DNA from: JAKAGZ01 sp964412105
GTDB taxonomy: Bacteria > Bacteroidota > Ignavibacteria > Ignavibacteriales > Ignavibacteriaceae
DNA: 64,000 nucleotides
Assembly (NCBI GenBank): GCA_964412105.1
Contig: CAYPNM010000016.1
Span: 1 to 64,000, forward strand
Reading direction: 5' to 3'
Both the position numbers and the translations under genes were made by a program. Within the stretch, counting starts at the first letter, position 1, and each line of letters starts with the position of its first letter. This document shows positions 9,165-18,903 of this stretch, piece by piece. The notes beneath the pieces are model-generated. The model saw only the letters and a program-made list of their open reading frames with translations, made no database searches and had not been told where the DNA came from.

Positions 9165-11576
9165 TTATTCATATTTTAATGAATTTACCGGATTAGAATT
9201 AGCAGCTTTTAAAGCCTGCGATATAACTGTGATTATTGCAATTAGCATTGCAATCAGAGCTGATGCAAATAAAATCCAATAAGGAAAGTTTATCCTGTAC
9301 GCAAAATCTTCAAGCCAATTAGTCATTATGTAAAATGCAATGGGCCATGCGATAATATTGGCTATCAAAACCCATTTTATAAATTCCTTTGAGAGAAGAA
9401 ATATAATTCCCGTTGTGCTGGCGCCCATTACCTTCCTTATTCCTATTTCTTTTGTTCTTCTTTCTGCCGTGAAAGAAGCCAAGCCAAGCAATCCCAGACA
9501 GGCGATAAAAATGGATATTATGGAAAAAGTAGTAAATATCTGACTTGTCTTATGTTCAGCCCGGTACAGCTGATCGAAGTTGTCATTCAGGAAATAAAAT
9601 TCAAGAGGTTTATCCGGAACAAATTTTTTCCATAATTTTTCAATAAGAGAAATGTTACCTGCAAAATCGGTCGTACGAAGTCTGATTGGCAAAAATGCCG
9701 TCTGTCCCCTGTTCAGAAACATAATCAACGGTCTTATCTTTTGATGCAAAGACTCATAATGAAAATCCTTCATTACACCTATAATTGTAAATTTAGTTCT
9801 GGCAGGATCCGGATTACCTACCGATATAATTCTTTTTCCGATCGGATCTTTAATTCCCATTATTTTCGCCGCAGTTTCATTTATCACAACCGACATAGTA
9901 TCAGAAGGGTAGTTACGGGAAAAATATCTACCCTGTGACATTTCAATTCCCATAGTCCTGGCAAAATCGTAATCCGCTGCCATCGCTGAAACAATGTGCT
10001 GCTTAGTATCAGCACCTTCAGTCCTGTATAAATTCTGACTAAACAGTTGACCGGGCATATTGTCGCTATTAGAAGCGCTGACAATGGCCGCATTTTTAAC
10101 CAATTCATCCTTGAATGTTTTAGCCTGGTTTTCAAGTGCCCATGCTCTTTGTATAACCAGAATGTGATCCTTATCAAATCCCAGCTTGATATTTTGTATA
10201 TACCGCATCTGCAGGTATACTACCAAAGTCCCTATTATCAATATAATCGAAATAGCAAATTGAAAAACTACAAGACCATTTCTTAGCCAGCTATTTTTAA
10301 ATATGCTTATCTTGCTTCCAAGAACCGCTACAGGCTTAAAAGAGGAAAGAAAGAATGCGGGGTAGCTTCCCGCCAGAAAGCCGATAAATAATATTGAAAA
10401 TACCACGGCCGGAATGGCTTCGAAATTACTGAAGTAAGCTGTTTCAAGATGCCGGCCCGTAATGTCATTAAATAACGGAAGAAGCATCTCAGAAAGCACG
10501 ACCGCAATAATTACGGCGAAGCCTGACAATAATATTGATTCGAATAGAAACTGGGTAATTAGTTGCTTTTTATTGGAACCCAAAACTTTTCTTACCCCCA
10601 CCTCCTTGGTTCTCAATGAAGCTCTTGCGGTCGCGAGATTCATAAAATTTATGCATGCAAGAATAAGAATAAATACGGCAATCATTGAAAAGATGTACAC
10701 ATATTTTATATCGCTATTCGGTTCGATTTCATAATCAAGATGTGATTTTAAATGAATATCAGTTAAAGGCTGGAATTCAAATTCATATTTGTTGCCTGAC
10801 TGCATCATTTGATCATACGTAACCCCAAATATCTCAAATATATTTTTAGAAACATGCTTCCTTGTAAAATCCTCAAGCTTTGCCTGAAGACTATTAATAG
10901 AGGACGCCTTATTCAAAAGGATATAAGTATATAAATTATTACCCAGCCATTGCTCGGTGGAATCAATACCAAGACTGCTCATAGAAGCAAACATATCATA
11001 ATGCCAGTGCGCATTCCGTGGACAATCTTTAACTACACCTCTGACAGTATACGGGGTCCAATCCTCGAAATTCATTATTTTACCCATAGGATCTTCATCG
11101 CCAAAATACTTTTTGGCAAGACTTTCGGTTAATACAACGGTATGCGGATCTCTCAAAGCAGTTTTAGGATTTCCTTTAATAAAAGGGATGGTAAAAACAC
11201 TGAAAGTACCTGAGTCAGCCCAGAAAAAATTAGTTTCGATAAAAACATTATGCTTGTAGCGAATCAGCATATTTCTGCTTGGCATCAAACGCGTGAACGC
11301 AGTCACTTCGGGGAAGTCCTTCAATAGTGCTTTCCCAAGTGAGTGAGGAGAAAGTGCAATATTTATTTCCCTGCCGGAGAGAGATGCATTAGTGTGAACT
11401 CTGAATATTTTATCATAGTTAACGTTGTTTTTATCAAAACTCAGTTCATCATTTACAAACAGAAGGATCAATATGCAGGCGGCTATTCCTACAGAAAGTC
11501 CTATAATATTTATAAATGAATAAGTCTTGTATTTGAAGATGTTTCTGAAGGCAACCTTAAGGTAATTCCTGAACAT
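9165..11576 (-). CDS. ABC transporter permease, MacB/FtsX type (permease 3 of the row)
   Basis: 803 residues, complete, starting MFRNYLKVAFRNIFKYK and ending NPVNSLKYE. It resembles permeases 1 and 2 more than 4 and 5 in the second TM segment and the following domain. The first FtsX core has the RTKEVGVRKVLGS motif and the second has RTKEIGIRKVMGAS. It is 16 nt from permease 2, so the two are probably co-transcribed, and it is followed by a strong hairpin. Confidence 0.9.
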   Translation of the reverse strand: MFRNYLKVAFRNIFKYKTYSFINIIGLSVGIAACILILLFVNDELSFDKNNVNYDKIFRVHTNASLSGREINIALSPHSLGKALLKDFPEVTAFTRLMPSRNMLIRYKHNVFIETNFFWADSGTFSVFTIPFIKGNPKTALRDPHTVVLTESLAKKYFGDEDPMGKIMNFEDWTPYTVRGVVKDCPRNAHWHYDMFASMSSLGIDSTEQWLGNNLYTYILLNKASSINSLQAKLEDFTRKHVSKNIFEIFGVTYDQMMQSGNKYEFEFQPLTDIHLKSHLDYEIEPNSDIKYVYIFSMIAVFILILACINFMNLATARASLRTKEVGVRKVLGSNKKQLITQFLFESILLSGFAVIIAVVLSEMLLPLFNDITGRHLETAYFSNFEAIPAVVFSILFIGFLAGSYPAFFLSSFKPVAVLGSKISIFKNSWLRNGLVVFQFAISIILIIGTLVVYLQMRYIQNIKLGFDKDHILVIQRAWALENQAKTFKDELVKNAAIVSASNSDNMPGQLFSQNLYRTEGADTKQHIVSAMAADYDFARTMGIEMSQGRYFSRNYPSDTMSVVINETAAKIMGIKDPIGKRIISVGNPDPARTKFTIIGVMKDFHYESLHQKIRPLIMFLNRGQTAFLPIRLRTTDFAGNISLIEKLWKKFVPDKPLEFYFLNDNFDQLYRAEHKTSQIFTTFSIISIFIACLGLLGLASFTAERRTKEIGIRKVMGASTTGIIFLLSKEFIKWVLIANIIAWPIAFYIMTNWLEDFAYRINFPYWILFASALIAMLIAIITVISQALKAANSNPVNSLKYE

Positions 11577-11592
11577 ATATCCCCCAAAAGTA

Positions 11593-13941
11593 TTATTCGT
11601 ACCTTAGTGATTTAACAGGATCAGAATTGGCAGCTCTGATTGCCTGTGAGCTTACAGTGATCAGTGCTATTAACACAGCTAAAATACCGGAGGCCAATAA
11701 AATCCAAAACGGAAACGATATTCTGAAAGCATAGTCTTCCAGCCATTTATGCATAAAGTAATATGCAAGGGGCCAGGCAATAATGTTTGAAATAAAAACC
11801 CATGTAATAAATTCTTTGGAAAGATTATATACTATGGAAGAAACGCTGGCACCCAAAACCTTTCGTATCCCTATTTCTTTGGTTTTTAGCTCTGCAATAT
11901 ATGAAGCAAGGCCAAATAATCCTAAACAAGAAATTATGATTGCAAGAATTGCAAAAGAGTTCATTAACTTTCCCATCCTTGCTTCCGACTTAAAAGATTC
12001 TTCGTAAGTCTGGTCGACAAAATGATAATCGAAGGAATAATTGGGATCAATTTTACGGCATACCTCTTTTATATAAGATATTGTAGCTGGCAGGTCTTCA
12101 TTTTTTGTTTTAATAAATATATCATGAGGATTTCTATTCGGCCATATTACAAGCGGTCCAATCTTATTTTGCAGCCTGGTAAAGTTAAAATCTTTTACAA
12201 CTCCAATTACCGTCCAACGGTTGTTTCCCCTATCAATATTTTCACCGACAGCAGATTTTACTCCCATCATTCTTTCAAAACTTTCATTAATTACAATTGA
12301 CAGAGAATCGTCTGCCGGAAATTGTTTTGAATAAAATCTTCCTTCCTTCAATTTAATTCCAAATGTTTTTAATAAATCATAGTCCCCATAAAACATCGAA
12401 ATAAGCTCATCTCTTTTAGGATCCATGCCTTTCCATTTCCATCCACCGCCATTGGTATAAACTGAAAATGGCAGGTTAGAAGCAGCACTTACGCTTAATA
12501 TGTTCCTGTTATCTTTCAAGGAATTTTTAAGAGTTTCTAAATTATTGTTTAATGTATCATCTGTAGGGAAATAAATAATATTCTCTTTGTCGAATCCCAG
12601 GTCCTTGTTTTGCATATATTTCAGTTGCAAATAAACAACAGATGTTCCGATTATTAAGGCAATTGAAATTGCAAATTGTATAACCACCAATATTTTTCTC
12701 ATTGAGAATCTGTGCCTATCTACACCGGAAGCTCCCTTTAATATTTTTGCCGGTTTAAAAGAAGAAAGGAAAAAGGAAGGATATAAGCCTGATAAAATGC
12801 CGGTAAATAATGTTATTCCAAGTATTAATATAATGGTTGAAAAAGGAAGATTATTAAACTCCAGATGTTTTCTGGCTATTTCATTAAAAAACGGAAGAAG
12901 TAATTCAGCGATAAGCAAAGCAAATATTAATGAAATAAACGTAAGCAGAATTGACTCGCCAAAAAATTGTCTTGCTATTTGTGACCTGGTAGCACCGATA
13001 ACCTTTTTGATACCGACTTCTGTTGCCCTTTTTGCGGACCTGGCCGTTGCAAGATTCATAAAATTAATACAGGCAATTATGAGGATAAACAATGCAATAA
13101 TTGAAAAGATCATTACATCTTTTATCCTGCCTCCAGACCCTGTAATTGAGTATAGATGATAATCCTTAAAAGGGAAAAGAAATAATTTACCTGCAGTAGG
13201 ATCGCCGTATTGCGTTTTTAACCGGTCTTTTATCTTTGCAGAAAGCGCCTTGTATTGTGATGCATCTTTAAGAATAACAAATGTAAATAAATTATTATTC
13301 CCCCACTGGTTTACATCTACCCCAAAGTCTTTCAACAAATTAATCGGGCAGAGATAATTAAAATTCAGATCTGAATTATGAGGTACATTTTTCAGTACTC
13401 CCGTTACTTTGACGTCAACTTTATTATTAAATCTCAATATCTTTCCCACAGGATCTTCATTGCCAAAATATTTTTTTGCCATATCCTCCGTAAGCAGAAT
13501 TGAATGCGGGTCATTTAATGCAGTATTTTTATCTCCCTCAATTAAATCAAATGTAAACATTTTAAGAAACGAGGGATCAACAAAAGTAGATTGTTCAGAA
13601 AAGCTTTTGTCTTTATATGAAATAAGCGCATTACCCATATATGGTGCATACCTTGCAATCTGATCTATTTCAGGGTATTCTTCTTTTAATACTTTAGCCA
13701 GTCCAAGTGGTGTATTTAGAACCGTAAAATCGCCGATAGTCTGATAATGCTGGGTTTGCGGAACAGCAAATATTTTGTCAAGGTTTTTGTTAAATGAGTT
13801 AAAATTCATTTCATCTGTAACCCAGAGTAAAATCAAAATGCAAGCTGCCATTCCTATAGCTAACCCGGCTATATTTACAAATGAATAAAGTTTATTCTTG
13901 AATATATTTCTTATAGCAATTTTGAAATAGCTTTTTAACAC
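11593..13941 (-). CDS. ABC transporter permease, MacB/FtsX type (permease 2 of the row)
   Basis: 782 residues, the shortest of the five, with both FtsX cores intact (RATEVGIKKVIGAT and KTKEIGIRKVLGAS) and a DPVKSLRYE terminus. It sits 97 nt after permease 1 and 16 nt before permease 3. Like the others it lacks any nucleotide-binding domain and must work with the shared ATPase if it is a transporter. Confidence 0.9.
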   Translation of the reverse strand: MLKSYFKIAIRNIFKNKLYSFVNIAGLAIGMAACILILLWVTDEMNFNSFNKNLDKIFAVPQTQHYQTIGDFTVLNTPLGLAKVLKEEYPEIDQIARYAPYMGNALISYKDKSFSEQSTFVDPSFLKMFTFDLIEGDKNTALNDPHSILLTEDMAKKYFGNEDPVGKILRFNNKVDVKVTGVLKNVPHNSDLNFNYLCPINLLKDFGVDVNQWGNNNLFTFVILKDASQYKALSAKIKDRLKTQYGDPTAGKLFLFPFKDYHLYSITGSGGRIKDVMIFSIIALFILIIACINFMNLATARSAKRATEVGIKKVIGATRSQIARQFFGESILLTFISLIFALLIAELLLPFFNEIARKHLEFNNLPFSTIILILGITLFTGILSGLYPSFFLSSFKPAKILKGASGVDRHRFSMRKILVVIQFAISIALIIGTSVVYLQLKYMQNKDLGFDKENIIYFPTDDTLNNNLETLKNSLKDNRNILSVSAASNLPFSVYTNGGGWKWKGMDPKRDELISMFYGDYDLLKTFGIKLKEGRFYSKQFPADDSLSIVINESFERMMGVKSAVGENIDRGNNRWTVIGVVKDFNFTRLQNKIGPLVIWPNRNPHDIFIKTKNEDLPATISYIKEVCRKIDPNYSFDYHFVDQTYEESFKSEARMGKLMNSFAILAIIISCLGLFGLASYIAELKTKEIGIRKVLGASVSSIVYNLSKEFITWVFISNIIAWPLAYYFMHKWLEDYAFRISFPFWILLASGILAVLIALITVSSQAIRAANSDPVKSLRYE

Positions 13942-14038
13942 TATCGAACCCTCAGATTGTATTTACGATATTTATTTAGACTTGAATCCATAAAAAAGGT
14001 TGCTTCAATTATATAATTTATTATAAGCAGATTTAATT

Positions 14039-16462
14039 TTATTCATACCTCAATGATCTTACAGGATTTGACCTTGCAGCTTTAATAGCGTGAGAGCTAA
14101 CTGTTGCAATTGCTATCACCAGTGCTATTAATCCAGAATATATAAATACAACCGGCGCGATTGAAACCCTGTAAGCAAAATTATTCAGCCAGTTGTGCAT
14201 AATATAATAAGCGAGCGGCCAGGCTATTATATTTGCAATCAATACCCATTTTGTAAATTCTTTAGAAAGCAGTACAAAAATTTCAGGAACTGTTGCTCCA
14301 AGGACCTTCCTTATGCCGATCTCTTTAGTCCTCTGCTCAGTCACAAAGGCTGCCAGCCCCAGCAGGCCAAGACAAGCTATAAAGATTGCGAGAACAGAAA
14401 ATATCATAGATAATTTGCTGGTGCGCTGTTCAGCGAAATAAAGATGAGCCCAATCCTGATCGAAAAAATTATACTCGAAAGCTTCATCATCGGCGAATTT
14501 TTTCCAGGTTGTTTGCATATAACTGATTGTCTTTTGATAATCACCCGCAGCAATACGGACAGAGACAAACTTACCAAAGCCGCCTTTGTTAAATAACCGA
14601 ATAACGAGTGGGCGAATTTGCTGGTGGAGAGATTCATAATTGAAATCTTTAACTACACCAATTATAGGGTGAATGATTGATTGATCAGGAGTTCGCCCAT
14701 ACTGATATAAATTTTTTCCAACTGGATGGTCTATACCAAAACCTCTGGCAGTTGCTTCATTTATTACCACGGCCATTGAATCTGAAGGATGATCTTTTGA
14801 AAAGAATCTGCCGGAAGCCATTTTAATTTCATAAGTTTTGACAAAATTGTAGTCACAGAAAATTTGTCTTAAATCCAGTGTCTCATTAGCAGATGTGCCC
14901 TGTATTTTATATGCGCTGTCCCCGTTTTGATTTCCCGGAATATCTGTTGAATTGCTCACTGAAATTACTTTAGGATAATTTAATAACAGTGATTTAAATG
15001 CATCTATCTTACTGCCGATATCATCTGTCTTTTTTATTACAACAACCTGCTCCTTATTAAATCCAAGGTTCTTATTTTGTATATAATTCAGCTGATCCTG
15101 TATAACAAAAGTTCCGATTATAAGTATAATGGATACCGCAAATTGAGTGATCACAAGCCCGCTTCTTAGTATAGATTTCCTGCTTCCTTTTCTGCTATCA
15201 GACTTCAATATTTTTACAGGATCAAATGATGAAAGATAGAATGCAGGATAGCTACCGGCAATTATTCCAACCACAACTGCAAAAAGCAAAAGTAAAGGAA
15301 TAGTAAAAGCATTTTCAAGCAGACTTAGGCTTACCTGCTTTCCTGAAATATCATTAAACAACGGCATTAATGCTTCAACAATTACAATAGCAATAAAGAC
15401 AGATAAAAGGCTCAGAATTATTGATTCTGTAATAAATTGCCAGATCAGTTGCTTACGGTTTGAGCCTAAAGTTTTCCGAATGCCAACCTCTTTTGACCGC
15501 CTTTCCGATCTAGCTGTTGATAGATTCATAAAATTAATTGTCGCAATCAGGAGAATCGCAATTGCTATAGCAGAAAATATGTATATGTAAGAAATATCAC
15601 TGTTGGGCTGCAGTTCATAATCAAGATGTGAATGCAGGTGAATAGCGGTTAAAGGCTGCATAGAGTAACCATATCTATTACCGGCAGATTCAAATTGAGC
15701 CAGAGAAACACCGGCAACTTTTTGCAATTGAATGCCTATATAATTTTTCGTTATTTTTTTCATTTCGCCAAAGACCTTATCCGGATCAGCACCCTTATGA
15801 AGCAGGATATAAGTATAATAGTTGTTGCTTAACCAGTTCGGGCTTCTGCTATCGCCATACGTCGATAATGAACCCAGGAAATCAAAATGAAAATGAGAAT
15901 TACGAGGAAAGGCCCTTACTACACCTGTCACCATGTAATCACGTCTATGATCAGCATTAAGCATTTTCCCCATAGGATCTTCATTTCCGAAATACTTATT
16001 AGCAGTAGCTTCTGTTATTACAACAGTATTGGGTTTTGTCAATGCTGTTTTGGGGTTCCCTTCAAGGAATTTAACCGTAAATACATCAAAAAATGTTGAA
16101 TCTGCCCAATAGAATTTCTCTTCACTGAATGCTTTGTTCTTGTATCTCATTACCGGAAAACCAAAGTTTCTTACTCTTGTATAATTTTCAACTTCCGGAA
16201 TATTTTCAAGCATAGCTGCACCCATAGGTGCCGGCGCTTCAGCGATATTCAAATCAGAGTTGTGAATTCTTGCCTGCAAATAAACCCGGTAAATTCTATC
16301 AGCATTAACATTAAATTTATCATAGCTAAGTTCATCAGATACATAAAGAAAAATCAGAATGCAGCATGCCGTTCCTACTGCCAGACCTATTATGTTTATA
16401 AATGAAAAAGTTTTGTATCTTTTTAGATTTCTTAGTGCCACCCGTAAATAATTTTTAAGCAT
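14039..16462 (-). CDS. ABC transporter permease, MacB/FtsX type (permease 1 of the row)
   Basis: 807 residues, the permease nearest the ATPase gene (112 nt away) and so the most likely primary partner of the ATPase and adaptor. It starts MLKNYLRVALRNLKRYK, has FtsX cores with RSKEVGIRKTLGS and RTKEIGIRKVLGAT, and ends NPVRSLRYE. The periplasmic segments carry the usual GNPKTAL and YFGNEDPMGK motifs of this permease family. Confidence 0.9.
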   Translation of the reverse strand: MLKNYLRVALRNLKRYKTFSFINIIGLAVGTACCILIFLYVSDELSYDKFNVNADRIYRVYLQARIHNSDLNIAEAPAPMGAAMLENIPEVENYTRVRNFGFPVMRYKNKAFSEEKFYWADSTFFDVFTVKFLEGNPKTALTKPNTVVITEATANKYFGNEDPMGKMLNADHRRDYMVTGVVRAFPRNSHFHFDFLGSLSTYGDSRSPNWLSNNYYTYILLHKGADPDKVFGEMKKITKNYIGIQLQKVAGVSLAQFESAGNRYGYSMQPLTAIHLHSHLDYELQPNSDISYIYIFSAIAIAILLIATINFMNLSTARSERRSKEVGIRKTLGSNRKQLIWQFITESIILSLLSVFIAIVIVEALMPLFNDISGKQVSLSLLENAFTIPLLLLFAVVVGIIAGSYPAFYLSSFDPVKILKSDSRKGSRKSILRSGLVITQFAVSIILIIGTFVIQDQLNYIQNKNLGFNKEQVVVIKKTDDIGSKIDAFKSLLLNYPKVISVSNSTDIPGNQNGDSAYKIQGTSANETLDLRQIFCDYNFVKTYEIKMASGRFFSKDHPSDSMAVVINEATARGFGIDHPVGKNLYQYGRTPDQSIIHPIIGVVKDFNYESLHQQIRPLVIRLFNKGGFGKFVSVRIAAGDYQKTISYMQTTWKKFADDEAFEYNFFDQDWAHLYFAEQRTSKLSMIFSVLAIFIACLGLLGLAAFVTEQRTKEIGIRKVLGATVPEIFVLLSKEFTKWVLIANIIAWPLAYYIMHNWLNNFAYRVSIAPVVFIYSGLIALVIAIATVSSHAIKAARSNPVRSLRYE

Positions 16463-16574
16463 TCATGACTCCTTGACAAGTATACATCCAAAGGCAATCG
16501 CAAGCATACAAGTTTTTAACAATTCCCAAGCTACAAGATATATTTTATCACTGCGCAATTAAGGAAAGGAACAA

Positions 16575-17276
16575 TTAAACGTGATATCCTTCTTTAATAT
16601 TTTCCGTAACTACCTGACCGTCAAATAAGTGTATAATACGATGACTGTATTCAGCATCGTGCGGGGAGTGTGTAACCATAACAATAGTTGTCCCTGCTTC
16701 ATTTAATTTTGTAAGAATGTCCATTACTTCTTCGCTGTTCTTAGAATCAAGGTTACCGGTAGGTTCATCAGCCAGAATTAACTTTGGCTTTGCAACCACG
16801 GCTCTTGAGACTGCCACCCTTTGTTGTTGACCGCCGGATAATTGCTGAGGGAAGTGATCTTTTCTGTGCATAATCTGCATTTTCTCAAGCACTTCATTAA
16901 CCATCTTTTCTCTCTCAGAGGAGGACATTCCCAGATAAAGCAAAGGAAGTTCAACATTCTCAAATACTGTTAATTCATCGATTAAATTAAAACTCTGGAA
17001 TACGAATCCGATATTTGCTTTACGAAGATTTGCTCTTTCTCTTTCTGAATATTTAGATACCTCGTGACCTATAAAATGGTATTCGCCGTCAGAAGGATTA
17101 TCCAGCAAACCGAGAATGTTCAGCAAAGTGGATTTACCGCATCCGGATGGTCCCATTATCGCAACAAACTCCCCTTCTCCAATCTCTATATTAACATTAT
17201 TTAAAGCTGTGGTTTCTACTTCGTCAGTAGTGTAAAGCTTTTTCAAACTGCCTGTTTTGATCATGATGTTTCCCAT
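16575..17276 (-). CDS. ABC transporter ATP-binding protein (MacB/LolD type)
   Basis: 233 residues, full length for the family. It has Walker A GPSGCGKST (about 42-50), signature LSGGQQQR and Walker B LILADEPTGNLD followed by the switch His in MVTHSPHD. It should hydrolyse ATP in the cytoplasm to drive the FtsX-type permeases. It is the only ATPase for five permease genes. It lies 43 nt downstream of the adaptor gene, so adaptor, ATPase and permease 1 form the core of the operon. Confidence 0.93.
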   Translation of the reverse strand: MGNIMIKTGSLKKLYTTDEVETTALNNVNIEIGEGEFVAIMGPSGCGKSTLLNILGLLDNPSDGEYHFIGHEVSKYSERERANLRKANIGFVFQSFNLIDELTVFENVELPLLYLGMSSSEREKMVNEVLEKMQIMHRKDHFPQQLSGGQQQRVAVSRAVVAKPKLILADEPTGNLDSKNSEEVMDILTKLNEAGTTIVMVTHSPHDAEYSHRIIHLFDGQVVTENIKEGYHV

Positions 17277-17319
17277 TATATCACCCTTCTGATAATTGTT
17301 ATAATTAATTTATTAATTT

Positions 17320-18573
17320 CTATTTTAATACCAGTTTATCAATGTCGCCGTAGGTATCATAGGAAGAAGTAACAACCTTTTCTCCCGGTTTTAATCCTTC
17401 AAGAACTTCAAAATAATCCGGATTCTGCCTACCTAATTTTATTTCTCTTTTAACTGCATAATTTCCTGACGGATCGACTACGAATACCCATTGTCCTCCC
17501 GTTTTCTGATAGAAGCCTCCACGCGCCAGCAGAAGTGTTTTAGTCAAAGCACCAAGTTCGAGCCGTATCTGAAGCGTTTGACCTCTTCGCAGATTATCAG
17601 GAGCCTTACCATCTTTAAAATACATATCGACCTGGAACCGGCCGTTATTTACTTCAGGAAATACCTTTTTGACAACCAGCCTGTATTCTGTACCATTAAT
17701 ATCAGTGGAACCCTCTTGTCCATCATTAACTCTTGAAATATAAAATTCATCAATTTCCGCTCTTACTTTATAATCATTCAAAACATCAATTTGTCCTATC
17801 CTTTCTCCCGGAGATTTAGATTGTCCAATTTCAGCATTTAATGATGTTAATTGTCCTGAAATCGGAGCTTTTACTGTAAGATTATCCAGGCTTTCCCTGA
17901 TTAGACCAAGGTTTGTCTGCAAACGTTGTATTGACTGATCAATTTGATCAAGCTGTGCCACACTTCTAACAGAATCTTTCTCAAAATTCTCTAAAGCAAG
18001 TGCTTTTTGTTGGACTAAATTATTATAACTATCCCTTGCCTGGTCAAAACTCTCAAGCGAAGTCAGCTTTTTATCCCAAAGGATTTTTTCTCTTTCATAA
18101 TTTCTTTTTGCAGTTTCGTAAGAGAGCTGCACATCAAGAAGGTTTCTTTTCAGACTTATGGAGTTTTGTTCAATCGAAAGCCTGCTGTTGCGCGCATCAT
18201 TTATTTGCTGATAGGCAAATGTCTCCTGTTGAAAAGCACTGAGTTGAAAATTAGTGTTTGATAGTTTTAGTATTTTGTCTCCTTTTTTTAACATCGTCCC
18301 TTCTTCAACATATTTCTTTTCAACTTCTCCTCCCTGAACTGCATCAAGAAAAACAGTTGTTTTAGGCAGTACGTTACCGGTGACAGGAATAAATTCCTGG
18401 AAATCCCCCATTCTAACTTCGGAAATAGTGATCTTATCTTTTTCAACATTAAGTTTTGAACCGGTATCGCTCAGTATCAAAATTATCAGAATCAAAAAAA
18501 TGATTCCTCCGCCTGTACCAAGCTGGAAGTTTCTTCTTTTATAGAGAGGCTTTTTTTCTATTTTTCTGTCCAA
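17320..18573 (-). CDS. Periplasmic adaptor protein (HlyD / MacA-like membrane fusion protein)
   Basis: 417 residues. One N-terminal TM anchor (about residues 19-36) follows a basic cytoplasmic stretch. Then come a lipoyl/barrel-sandwich half, a long coiled coil (about 120-230, rich in Q, N, L and R), the second lipoyl half near APISGQLTSLNAEIGQ, and beta-barrel and membrane-proximal domains (RRGQTLQIRLELG). Adaptors of this type bridge inner-membrane MacB-like pumps to an outer-membrane channel; no TolC gene is in the window. The start is TTG, supported by GAGGAG 5 nt upstream. It is the first gene of the operon and is divergent from its likely regulators. Confidence 0.9.
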   Translation of the reverse strand: MDRKIEKKPLYKRRNFQLGTGGGIIFLILIILILSDTGSKLNVEKDKITISEVRMGDFQEFIPVTGNVLPKTTVFLDAVQGGEVEKKYVEEGTMLKKGDKILKLSNTNFQLSAFQQETFAYQQINDARNSRLSIEQNSISLKRNLLDVQLSYETAKRNYEREKILWDKKLTSLESFDQARDSYNNLVQQKALALENFEKDSVRSVAQLDQIDQSIQRLQTNLGLIRESLDNLTVKAPISGQLTSLNAEIGQSKSPGERIGQIDVLNDYKVRAEIDEFYISRVNDGQEGSTDINGTEYRLVVKKVFPEVNNGRFQVDMYFKDGKAPDNLRRGQTLQIRLELGALTKTLLLARGGFYQKTGGQWVFVVDPSGNYAVKREIKLGRQNPDYFEVLEGLKPGEKVVTSSYDTYGDIDKLVLK

Positions 18574-18903
18574 TTTTTCTCCTCAGGTATCGATAGTTTT
18601 AGATTGCTATTAGTCAATTCCGGTTACATTTATCAACTCTCGTGCCTCAAAAATCAACTGTTTTTGTCCAGTATATTGCCTTCCATTAGATTAATTATCG
18701 AACCTTTGATCATTGATAAATGCAAATAATCAGGTTTTTAGCTGCCCTTATAACTATAAGCTTTTTAATTAAAATGATTATATTTATGTACGCATACGGA
18801 CATTATTGTCCGTTTGCGGACTATAAAAATTAAAACTAGTATTGCTAAAATAGATAATTTTAGCAGCCTGTAACGGAATAATATTTGACTAATCTTTGGT
18901 ACT
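18574..18903. promoter_or_regulatory. Divergent regulatory region: sigma-54-like promoter, enhancer-like palindromes
   Basis: Reading toward the adaptor gene (minus strand), AGGCACGAGAGTTGAT (18647 down to 18632) matches the sigma-54 pattern TGGCACG-N4-TTGC in the -24 box and spacing but has TTGA at -12. About 150 bp upstream, ACGGACA-TTAT-TGTCCGT (18796-18813) is a perfect 7+7 dyad at a typical enhancer distance. TGCTAAAAT-AGATA-ATTTTAGCA (18843-18865) is a second perfect dyad, 39 nt before the regulator's ATG. I infer that the NtrC-type regulator encoded next door binds here. Confidence 0.5.
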
